A program made the position numbers and the translations under genes. A stretch of 6,067 nucleotides of DNA from Chloroflexota bacterium (GTDB taxonomy: Bacteria; Chloroflexota; Anaerolineae; Ardenticatenales; Ardenticatenaceae), in NCBI GenBank assembly GCA_003520455.1, contig DOUV01000610.1, positions 1-6,067 of the forward strand, written 5' to 3'. The stretch's first letter is position 1; each line of letters starts with the position of its first letter. Shown here piece by piece: positions 1-5,300 of this stretch. The notes under the pieces were generated by a model. It saw nothing but the letters and a program-made list of their open reading frames with translations. It was not told the origin of the DNA and did no database searches.

Positions 1-16
1 GGTAGTTTTAGGCCGG

Positions 17-868
17 TTGTCCGAGTCGAAGCCGGAGACCATGCCGAACGCCGCCGCTCAGTCAGAATCGGCGGTGGCGCCGGACATCTCAGGCAAGGGC
101 GGCGCCGCCTCTGTCCCGTCAGGTCACCTGCCCCTGACCTGGGGGGTTCTCGTGGCCATCATGGCCGGCATGGTTGTGGCCCTCTCCCCATGCCTGATCC
201 AGCTCGTGGCGTACTACACGGTGGTACTCGCGGGCATCAGCGCCGAAGGCGATAACCTGGCCACCTCCCGAAGACACATCCTGCAGACAGGGCTCTTCTT
301 CGCCCTGGGCTTCACCCTGGTCTACACCGCTGGCGGTGCGGCGGCCGGCTACATAGGTCAGTCCCTGGAGACGTTGGGGCTCCTGAGCGTCTGGATGCGC
401 CCCATCGAGGCGGTCGCCGGCATCATCGTCCTCTTCCTGGCGTTGCGGACAGCATGGAACGCCCGGGCGCCACTGGTATGTAACCTGCCCCTGGCCTCCG
501 TCCTCGGCAACGGACATCGTACCGGCGTGTTGAGCGCGGCGTTGATGGGGTTTAGCTTTGCGGGTGGCTGTTTGAGCTGTTTCAGTGCCACCGTATTGCC
601 GGCGTTGCTGCTGTACGCCGGCTCTACGGGGTCCATGCTCTACGGAGCCGTGTTGCTGCTGGCCTTATCCCTTGGGACCAGCGTACCCGTGCTGGCCATC
701 GCTGTGGGGGCCTCCCGGTTCCAGCCCCTGCTGCAACGGCTCCAGAGGCCCAGTCCGCTGCTGGGCTTAGGGAGTGCCGTCTTAATGGCCGGGGTTGGGT
801 TTCTCATGCTTACGAATCAGTTCCACCTGCTGAGTGACTGGTGGGTTCAGCACCTGGGATTATATTAG
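17..868 (+). CDS. CcdA/DsbD-like transmembrane thiol-disulfide electron carrier
   Basis: Probable integral membrane protein of the CcdA family, which moves electrons from cytoplasmic thioredoxin across the membrane to extracytoplasmic thiol proteins. About 283 residues: a hydrophilic N-terminus of about 38 residues, then roughly six hydrophobic segments (near 41-63, 91-113, 130-147, 172-200, 206-230, 250-267). The first holds the family's SPC motif (Cys59, followed by LIQLVAYY). The fourth holds GGCLSC (Cys185, Cys188) followed by a Pro/Ala-rich run, matching the second cysteine-bearing helix of CcdA. Cys155 is extra. The TTG start at 17 is uncertain: an AGG lies four bases upstream, but the frame is open to the window edge. 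ATG 41 is an alternative, with only a close, weak GGAG. The next gene starts 12 bases after the stop and its ribosome site overlaps this stop, so they are probably cotranscribed. The family call is fairly secure; the substrate is unknown. Confidence 0.8.
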   Translation: MSESKPETMPNAAAQSESAVAPDISGKGGAASVPSGHLPLTWGVLVAIMAGMVVALSPCLIQLVAYYTVVLAGISAEGDNLATSRRHILQTGLFFALGFTLVYTAGGAAAGYIGQSLETLGLLSVWMRPIEAVAGIIVLFLALRTAWNARAPLVCNLPLASVLGNGHRTGVLSAALMGFSFAGGCLSCFSATVLPALLLYAGSTGSMLYGAVLLLALSLGTSVPVLAIAVGASRFQPLLQRLQRPSPLLGLGSAVLMAGVGFLMLTNQFHLLSDWWVQHLGLY

Positions 869-876
869 GAGAGGGA
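867..876 (+). promoter_or_regulatory. Ribosome binding site for the GTG-started GerMN gene
   Basis: AGGAGAGGGA lies 5-9 bases before the GTG at 881. It supports GTG as the true start and overlaps the stop codon of the upstream CcdA-like gene, which implies translational linkage of the two genes. Confidence 0.7.
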
Positions 877-880
877 GACT

Positions 881-1888
881 GTGAGGACGCCAGTCTGGAC
901 GCAGAAAGAACGCAGGGAACAGCAGCGCTCCCAACAGGCGGTAGGCAGCACCGAGACGTGGGCGCGGGAATTGCCACTGTCCTGGCGCAGCCAGTGGAGG
1001 CTGGCTCTGGTGGCGGTGCTGGTGGGGGCAGGTCTGGGTCTGCGGCTGATCACGGTTGGACAGCTCCCCATCCACCTGGACCAGTGGCTGCCGTGGGTGA
1101 ATCCCCCCACCGTGACCCTCTACTTTCCCGATGCCCAGGGGCGGTTTCTGGTCCCGGTCACACGCCGGATGGCATCGGAGAATGTGACACCCGAGGGTGC
1201 TGTTCGAGAGCTTCTCCGGGGGCCCAAAAATCCAGCGGGATTGCGGCCGGTCTTCCCCGGCGGGACCCGCATCAGCCGGATCGACATTCAGGATGGTGCG
1301 GCTCTGGTTGAGTTCACTACGGCATCTTCGGAGAGGGCGGACTGGCGTTTGGATGCCCTGGCCCACCAGGCATTTGTCAGCACCTTAAAAGGGTTGCCAG
1401 GCGTGGAGTCAGTCCGCATGCTGGTCAACGGCACTGGGGTGAATGGAGACTCAGTGATCCCGGCCCCAAAGCAAAATCATCCGGTTTACTACACCTACGG
1501 TCCCTACCTGGTGCCAGTCATGGTGGAGGCCTCCTCTCCGGATGAAGCACTCCACCGCTACCTGGAAGGGCCTGTTCCTTCGGGTCTGGCCGGGCTGCCG
1601 GCAGACGTGCGCCTGCTGGGATACCGGCTCGATACCAGCCGGGGGCTTGTCCGTGTGAACTTCACCTATACCGATTCGGTGCACCAGTTGGCTCTGGCAA
1701 ACCCTGATGGGATCCGGCGCACGCTTACTGGCATCATCGCCACCCTCACTGGCTTCCCTGAGGTGAAAGCGGTGATGCTCGACTTCGAAGGCCACGCCCA
1801 ACTGGGGCTCGGGCAGTGCTCTGACCTGCTGCGGGCTCCCCAGGTACGGCCCTCTACCCTGAATGACGAACAGACGATCGGTTTCTGA
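881..1888 (+). CDS. Membrane-anchored protein with two GerMN domains
   Basis: 335 residues from a GTG start with a good ribosome site. A basic, Gln-rich N-terminus (1-40) precedes one hydrophobic segment (about 41-58), giving an N-in anchor with the rest outside the membrane. Residues about 76-185 form a GerMN domain: VTLYFPD, LVPVTRRM, the AVRELLRGP motif near 107-115, then PGGTRISRIDIQDGAALVEF. A second, more divergent copy covers about 200-305: YLVPVMVEA, EALHRYLEGP near 222-231, and RGLVRVNFT. GerMN (GerM/LpqB-type) domains occur in spore germination protein GerM and in bacterial cell-surface lipoproteins. They are thought to bind or scaffold at the envelope and have no known catalysis. 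One cysteine (313) lies near the C-terminus. Its place between ccdA-like and rhodanese genes suggests an envelope role, possibly with the thiol system, but that is inference. It is followed by a 60-base gap. Confidence 0.8.
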   Translation: MRTPVWTQKERREQQRSQQAVGSTETWARELPLSWRSQWRLALVAVLVGAGLGLRLITVGQLPIHLDQWLPWVNPPTVTLYFPDAQGRFLVPVTRRMASENVTPEGAVRELLRGPKNPAGLRPVFPGGTRISRIDIQDGAALVEFTTASSERADWRLDALAHQAFVSTLKGLPGVESVRMLVNGTGVNGDSVIPAPKQNHPVYYTYGPYLVPVMVEASSPDEALHRYLEGPVPSGLAGLPADVRLLGYRLDTSRGLVRVNFTYTDSVHQLALANPDGIRRTLTGIIATLTGFPEVKAVMLDFEGHAQLGLGQCSDLLRAPQVRPSTLNDEQTIGF

Positions 1889-1948
1889 CTGCTGTCGTCG
1901 AGATGATATTTGATGTGCCAGCTCAGACATTTGTACCCGGAGATTCCG

Positions 1949-2659
1949 ATGCATCGAATTCGAAGTGCAATCGTCGTGTTTAGTTTCGTAGTGCTGGCCG
2001 TTGTTGCCCTGACGGCATGTGGTACTAAGCCGGCGGTTGCTCCCATCGTTCCTCTCGCGCCTACCCCAAATGGTGCCGCTCCCGCACAAGCCAACCAGGC
2101 GGCCTGCAAACAGGCCGAGGATGCCGGTATGGCGGCCTACCAGGCCGGCGACTTTGCAGCCGCTGTCACCCTGGCTCAAGAGGCAGTGACTGCCGATCCA
2201 ACCTGTCCCGATGGCTGGGAGTTTTATCGACTCGCCACCATGACTCGTGCTGCCGGCGAGTATCTGCGCAATCTGCCGGCGGCTCGATACCAGATTACGC
2301 CCGAGCAGTCCCTGGCGGCACTCAAGCAGGACTACGTCGTTGTAGACGTGCGTGAGCCGGATGAATTCACTGCCGGCCACATCGAGGGGGCGGTCAATGT
2401 TCCGCTGCGCAGCATCACCCAACAGCTCAATGCTCTGCCGGCCGAAAAAGACGCCCCCATTCTGCTCTACTGTCGTTCTGGGCACCGCTCGGCCCACGCC
2501 CTGGTCATTTTGCGCATGCTCGGCTACACCAACGTCTATCACGTGCAAGGCGGCTTCGAGGCCTATCAAACCTATCTCAAAGAGCACGTCGAGCCGGCGG
2601 CCACACCGACGCCCATACCTACACCGATGCCTGAAGGAGACGCGGATGATTGCTCGTAG
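1949..2659 (+). CDS. Rhodanese-domain lipoprotein (extracytoplasmic sulfurtransferase)
   Basis: 236 residues. A lipoprotein signal peptide (1-23) ends in the lipobox L21-T-A-C24, so mature Cys24 should be lipidated and the protein tethered to the outer face of the membrane. A Pro/Ala linker leads to a short TPR-like helical pair (about 50-100: AGMAAYQAGDFAAAVTLAQEAV) with Cys53 and Cys86. A single rhodanese domain follows (about 115-212): VVDVREPDEF (131-140), GHIEGAVNVP, and the active-site loop CRSGHRS with catalytic Cys175. The tail is a Thr/Pro linker. Rhodaneses carry sulfane sulfur, and sometimes selenium, as a cysteine persulfide. The start at 1949 is chosen because GGAG sits at 1939-1942, six bases upstream, and the signal peptide begins there. 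In-frame TTG 1910 and ATG 1913 would add residues before it and lack a good site. The neighbours point to sulfur/selenium delivery to the membrane. The physiological substrate is not evident. Confidence 0.9.
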   Translation: MHRIRSAIVVFSFVVLAVVALTACGTKPAVAPIVPLAPTPNGAAPAQANQAACKQAEDAGMAAYQAGDFAAAVTLAQEAVTADPTCPDGWEFYRLATMTRAAGEYLRNLPAARYQITPEQSLAALKQDYVVVDVREPDEFTAGHIEGAVNVPLRSITQQLNALPAEKDAPILLYCRSGHRSAHALVILRMLGYTNVYHVQGGFEAYQTYLKEHVEPAATPTPIPTPMPEGDADDCS

Positions 2660-2697
2660 CTTTGCCGACGACGCAGGCAGGAGATGCAGATGATTGC
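2635..2697 (+). repeat. Near-duplicate translation initiation regions, 44 bp apart
   Basis: The 19-base stretches at 2635-2653 and 2679-2697 agree at 17 of 19 positions (AGGAGA.GC.GATGATTGC). Each contains AGGAG, a six-base spacer and ATG ATT GC, so both encode Met-Ile-Ala starts. The second is the desulfurase start. The first opens a 15-codon ORF in another frame and overlaps the 3' end of the rhodanese gene. Similarity fades after the 19 bases. Confidence 0.75.
2646..2693 (+). CDS. Possible 15-residue leader ORF overlapping the desulfurase start
   Basis: ATG at 2646 has AAGGAG six bases upstream (2634-2639) and reads MIARSFADDAGRRCR to TGA at 2691-2693. That TGA overlaps the desulfurase start as ATGA, the classic layout for translational coupling. 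The ORF begins inside the 3' end of the rhodanese gene in a different frame. The peptide is basic with one cysteine and resembles no family I know. It could be a translated coupling leader, or only the relic of a duplicated start region. The sequence does not distinguish these. Confidence 0.35.
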   Translation: MIARSFADDAGRRCR

Positions 2698-3910
2698 GGC
2701 TATCGACCGAGAGCCGAACACGCCGGTCATCTACTTCGATCATGCGGCTACCTCGTGGCCCAAGCCGCGGGTCGTGCGCCAGGCGCTGGATGCTTATTTT
2801 GGCGAGGCCGGCGGCAATCCGGGACGCTCCGGCCACCAGATGTCTATCGCCGCCGCCCGGGTGGTGCTCGAGGCACGGGAGGCAGTTGCCCGCCTGTTCA
2901 ACGTCTCTGATCCAGGCCGGATCGTTTTCACGAAGAACGCCACGGAGGCGCTGAATCTTGCCATCTATGGGCTGCTCCGGCCGGGCGACCACGTGGTCAC
3001 CTCCAGCCTGGGGCATAACTCGGTGATGCGGCCCTTGCGCCATCTGGAGGCGCAAGGGGTCGAAGTCACGGTCGTCGCCTGCTCGCCCGAGGGTCTGTTG
3101 GATCCCAACGATGTGCGGCACGCACTGCGACCTGATACCCGGCTGCTGGTCACCACCCACGGCTCGAACGTCGTGGGCACGCTGCTACCCATCGGCGAAT
3201 TGGCCGCCGTCGCCCACGAGCGGGGCGTGCCCTATCTGGTCGACACGGCCCAGACAGCGGGGAGCATTCCCATTGATGTCGAGGCACTGGGGGTGGATCT
3301 GTTGGCATTCACGGGTCACAAGGGCTTGCTCGGCCTCACCGGGACGGGCGGGCTCTACGTTCGTGATGGGCTGGGGTTGCAACCGTTGATGCGGGGCGGA
3401 ACCGGGAGCGACTCGGCTCTCGAGTTCCAGCCCGACTTCATGCCGGACATCTACGAGAGCGGGACGCTCAACGTGGCCGGGCTCGCCGGGCTCGCTGCCG
3501 GTGTGCGTTTTCTTTGCGAGATCGGGATCGAGAGCGTGGCGGCCCACGAGCGGGAACTGGTCGCGCGATTCCTCGCGGGCGCCGCCGAGATTCCCGGCCT
3601 CAGCCTGTACGGTCCCGAGGACCCGGCGCAGCGATGCGGTGTCGTCTCGTTCAACATCGCCGGCCTCGTGCCCTCCGAAGTGAGCACGATTCTCGACCAG
3701 CCGTTTGGCATCATGTCGCGCCCCGGCCTGCACTGTGCGCCCTCCGCCCACCGCACGCTGGGCACCTTCCCGACGGGAACCGTGCGCTTCAGCGTCGGTT
3801 GGTTCAACACGGTCGCCGAAATTGATGCGGCGGTGGGGGCGCTTCGAGACATTGCCGAGTGGGTAACCGTTCAGAGGGTGCTCCCTGGCCCCATCTCTAC
3901 GGAAACGTGA
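2690..3910 (+). CDS. Cysteine desulfurase family PLP enzyme (class V aminotransferase fold, selenium-linked EF2568-type)
   Basis: A 406-residue PLP enzyme that should convert cysteine to alanine plus an enzyme-bound persulfide. N-terminal YFDHAATSWPKP (15-26) is typical. Others: NATEALN (83-89), LGHNSVMRP (107-115, His109 stacking on PLP), VDTAQTAG (184-191, Asp185 and Gln188), FTGHKG (207-212, Lys211 as Schiff-base lysine), GGTGS (236-240), and RPGLHCAPSAHRTLGT (344-359) with catalytic Cys349. The short HCAPxAH loop and HNSVxRP signature resemble the subfamily found near selD, yedF and selenium-dependent hydroxylase genes (TIGR01977, from memory). ATG 2690 is preferred because AGGAG at 2679-2683 is six bases away; ATG 2684 abuts that site. 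Gly108 replaces the Glu usual before the conserved His. The last 15 residues lie inside an inverted-repeat element, so the C-terminus may be acquired. Family assignment is strong; the role in selenium rather than general sulfur metabolism is inferred from its neighbours. Confidence 0.92.
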   Translation: MIAAIDREPNTPVIYFDHAATSWPKPRVVRQALDAYFGEAGGNPGRSGHQMSIAAARVVLEAREAVARLFNVSDPGRIVFTKNATEALNLAIYGLLRPGDHVVTSSLGHNSVMRPLRHLEAQGVEVTVVACSPEGLLDPNDVRHALRPDTRLLVTTHGSNVVGTLLPIGELAAVAHERGVPYLVDTAQTAGSIPIDVEALGVDLLAFTGHKGLLGLTGTGGLYVRDGLGLQPLMRGGTGSDSALEFQPDFMPDIYESGTLNVAGLAGLAAGVRFLCEIGIESVAAHERELVARFLAGAAEIPGLSLYGPEDPAQRCGVVSFNIAGLVPSEVSTILDQPFGIMSRPGLHCAPSAHRTLGTFPTGTVRFSVGWFNTVAEIDAAVGALRDIAEWVTVQRVLPGPISTET

Positions 3911-3970
3911 TGCGTGGGGCGTGATGCGTGAATGATTCCTTCACGCATTACGCATCACGCAATGCATCAC
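3907..3970 (+). repeat. Array of five GTGATGCGT-type 9-mers, two direct and three inverted
   Basis: Direct copies are GTGATGCGT at 3907-3915 and 3921-3929, both within a repeated 11-mer (3906-3916 and 3920-3930). Inverted copies are at 3943-3951 (8/9), 3950-3958 (exact) and 3962-3970 (8/9). The array fills the centre of the 15-bp inverted-repeat element. Confidence 0.75.
3919..3953 (+). repeat. Stem-loop with 14-base arms (one mismatch)
   Basis: Arms 3919-3932 and 3940-3953 are reverse complements except at 3923/3949, which is a G-U wobble in RNA. The loop is seven bases (TGATTCC). It lies directly after the desulfurase stop. No T-run follows, so it is not a textbook terminator. It could stabilise the upstream mRNA end or attenuate transcription into the DUF3343 gene. 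Confidence 0.6.
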
Positions 3971-4036
3971 ATTTCAGCTTCTCTGAACGGTTACCTGTAT
4001 GGAATTCACACCACGCCACAGGACAGGAAGTGACCC

Positions 4037-4330
4037 ATGCCTGACGAACTGGACGGCCTGATCAGTTTCTTCGCGTCACACTATGCCATCCGCGCCGAAA
4101 CCGTGCTCGGGCGCGGCGGGTTCGTCGTCCAACTCGTGCCGGGGCCAAAGGAACTCAGCCCCAACTGCGGGGTGGCGCTGCGCTTTGAATACCCGCGGCG
4201 CGAGGCGGCCCTGGCACTGCTGGCCGAGAAGCGGGTGCAGATCGATAGTGTCCACGTCTACCGGCCGCGCACCGACGTATGGCTCGAGCAGCGGACGGCA
4301 AGACGACACACCGGGCTGGTGGGAGGATAG
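4037..4330 (+). CDS. DUF3343 protein, putative selenium/sulfur carrier
   Basis: 97 residues, close to the usual size of this small family (Pfam DUF3343, described as a putative Se/S carrier protein-like family). The family pattern is visible: an N-terminal segment ending in AIRAETVL (17-24), then VVQLVPGPKELSPNCGVALRF (30-50), with the single cysteine Cys44 in the SPNCG turn. That cysteine is the expected site for holding a persulfide or selenopersulfide. AGGAAG at 4025-4030 precedes the ATG. The gene lies three bases before the first yedE half and downstream of the cysteine desulfurase, the grouping typical of selenium metabolism loci. A likely but unproven job is accepting S or Se from the desulfurase or from the transporter. 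The Lys/Arg-rich tail (86-97) is not part of the conserved domain. Confidence 0.82.
   Translation: MPDELDGLISFFASHYAIRAETVLGRGGFVVQLVPGPKELSPNCGVALRFEYPRREAALALLAEKRVQIDSVHVYRPRTDVWLEQRTARRHTGLVGG
4321..4326 (+). promoter_or_regulatory. Ribosome binding site for the YedE N-terminal half
   Basis: GGGAGG within the last codons of the DUF3343 gene lies seven bases before GTG 4334. It supports that start over ATG 4349 and indicates tight coupling. Confidence 0.65.
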
Positions 4331-4333
4331 CCC

Positions 4334-4849
4334 GTGACCACGAGAAGCATGTCACTCTCCGAAACGGTTGGCCGCCGGATCGGTGCCGTGCGGGTGACAG
4401 CGGTGCAGATGGGGATCGTCGCCGGGGTATTGGCCGTCGCCGGAGGCGCCTTTTTCGAGATTAGCCCGCCCGCGGCCTACGGTGTTTGCATGGCCTGCCA
4501 CGGCCGCGACCTCGTCAACTGGCTACTCAACGCCGGGTTGGGGACGCGGCTGACCGTCGCCCAGGCTTCCGCGGTTTTCCCACTGCTGACGACGGTCGGC
4601 GTGCTGGCGGGCGCGCTGATCGGCGCGCGCTCGAGCGGGGAGTTTCGCTGGCGCACGCCGGAGCATCCGCTGAAGACGTTCGTGTACGGCGTGCTGGTGA
4701 TGAATTTCGCGTTGCTGGCGGCCGGCTGCTCGATCCGGCTGCTTCTCCGGGTTGCAGCCGGCGAACCGCTCGGGCTGGCTGGGTTCGGGGCCATGGTGAT
4801 AGGCGTCGTGCTCGCGACGTGGTGGTTACAGTGGAGGGCCAGGCAATGA
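4334..4849 (+). CDS. yedE: YedE-type selenium/sulfur transporter, N-terminal half
   Basis: 171 residues from GTG. It matches the first half of YeeE/YedE (Sulf_transp) proteins of the type assigned to selenium metabolism (YedE/FdhT). About four hydrophobic segments lie near 20-41, 79-97, 115-133 and 147-166. After the first comes YGVCMACHGRDLVNW (49-63): the CxxC-x(2)-RD portion resembles the equivalent site in single-chain YedE proteins. The third carries AAGCSIRLLLRVAAGE (129-144), the half-repeat motif with Cys132. Full-length YedE is roughly twice as long; the rest is in the next gene, whose ATG overlaps this TGA. Cys52, Cys55 and Cys132 are the likely substrate-handling residues. CMACH also formally matches the heme c attachment pattern, which is probably coincidental. 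Assignment to the family is good; the substrate (selenium or thiosulfate-like sulfur) is inferred. Confidence 0.78.
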   Translation: MTTRSMSLSETVGRRIGAVRVTAVQMGIVAGVLAVAGGAFFEISPPAAYGVCMACHGRDLVNWLLNAGLGTRLTVAQASAVFPLLTTVGVLAGALIGARSSGEFRWRTPEHPLKTFVYGVLVMNFALLAAGCSIRLLLRVAAGEPLGLAGFGAMVIGVVLATWWLQWRARQ

Positions 4850-5268
4850 CACTCGCAGCCATCGCCAGCCTGATCATCGGGTTGGTCATCGGTTACCTCG
4901 GCCAGCGCTCACGCATGTGCTTCGTCGGTGGAATTCGTGATTTCATCCTGGTGCGGGATGCGTTTCTGCTCAAGGGCCTGATCGCCTTCGCCCTGACGGC
5001 CTGGGTTGCCTTCCCGCTGGCGGCATTGGCCGGGGGGGTTCCGGTTGGGGCGTTTGGCCGCCCGGACGCAGTCACCCTGGCGCTCACGGCCCTCGGCGGG
5101 TTTGGCGTCGGCTTTCTTTCGATCCTGGCCAATGGTTGCCCCTTCCGCCAGCACGTGCTCGCGGCCCAGGGCGTCATCAGTTCGGCGACCTACCTGGCCG
5201 GCTTTTTCGTCGGTGCGGTGATCTTCCACACCCTGGTGATCCCACTGTTGGGCTGGCTGCTTCCTTAA
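4846..5268 (+). CDS. yedE: YedE-type selenium/sulfur transporter, C-terminal half
   Basis: 140 residues. ATG 4846 overlaps the upstream TGA (ATGA), and GGAGG at 4832-4836 lies nine bases before it. A much longer upstream extension in the same frame is only an overlap with the first half. The protein aligns by eye with the second half of YedE: SLIIGLVIGYLGQRSRMCFVGG then IRDFILVRD (8-38, Cys25) and ANGCPFRQHVLAAQG (95-109, Cys98), followed by a hydrophobic stretch with a late His (FHTL). These are the most diagnostic motifs of the selenium-linked YedE subgroup. Hydrophobic segments lie near 3-19, 42-65, 76-96 and 112-137. It should pair with the preceding protein to form one transporter. The connector helices between halves in single-chain homologues are missing or very short. 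Confidence 0.82.
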   Translation: MTLAAIASLIIGLVIGYLGQRSRMCFVGGIRDFILVRDAFLLKGLIAFALTAWVAFPLAALAGGVPVGAFGRPDAVTLALTALGGFGVGFLSILANGCPFRQHVLAAQGVISSATYLAGFFVGAVIFHTLVIPLLGWLLP

Positions 5269-5300
5269 GAGACTCCGCTTTCGCCGCCCTCAGCGGTCTC
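5269..5300 (+). terminator. Possible hairpin terminator after the yedE halves
   Basis: GAGAC/GTCTC (5269-5273/5296-5300) plus CGCT/AGCG (5276-5279/5292-5295) form a stem with a two-base bulge and a 12-base loop, starting immediately after the TAA. A short T-run (CTCTTTTC) follows only after about a dozen bases, so intrinsic termination is uncertain. Confidence 0.3.

Larger units (their letters stand above)
3862..3995 (+). mobile_element. MITE-like element bounded by perfect 15-bp inverted repeats
   Basis: GGTAACCGTTCAGAG at 3862-3876 is the exact reverse complement of CTCTGAACGGTTACC at 3981-3995. Together they bound 134 bp holding a dense set of short direct and inverted repeats and no ORF of its own. 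The left arm lies in the desulfurase coding region, and residues 392-406 plus the stop codon are read from the element. No clear target-site duplication flanks it. It could instead be a large transcribed stem-loop between desulfurase and DUF3343 genes. Copy number elsewhere in the genome cannot be judged here. Confidence 0.5.

Noticed and set aside
841..1311. 156-codon + strand frame overlapping the CcdA-like and GerMN genes
   Set aside because: Low-complexity Gly/Ser/Arg-rich product in a shifted frame relative to two motif-supported genes. No ribosome site precedes it.
2691..2693. TGA of the short leader as a possible selenocysteine codon
   Set aside because: Selenium genes nearby make this tempting, but reading through leads into a shifted frame of the desulfurase gene with no sensible protein. 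None of the recognised genes has an in-frame TGA.
1451..3160. 569-codon open frame on the minus strand
   Set aside because: It runs antisense across the GerMN, rhodanese and desulfurase genes, all of which have clear family motifs on the + strand. Its product is rich in His, Arg and Gln with no recognisable domain. Long antisense frames are expected where GC-rich codon use suppresses stops.
3906..3970. CRISPR array
   Set aside because: The repeats are only 9 bases, partly inverted and partly overlapping, with no uniform spacers and no cas genes.
4486..4845. 120-codon N-terminal extension of the second yedE half
   Set aside because: It overlaps almost the whole first half in another frame and is Arg/Ala-rich without membrane segments. 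ATG 4846 has a good ribosome site and begins exactly where YedE homology starts.
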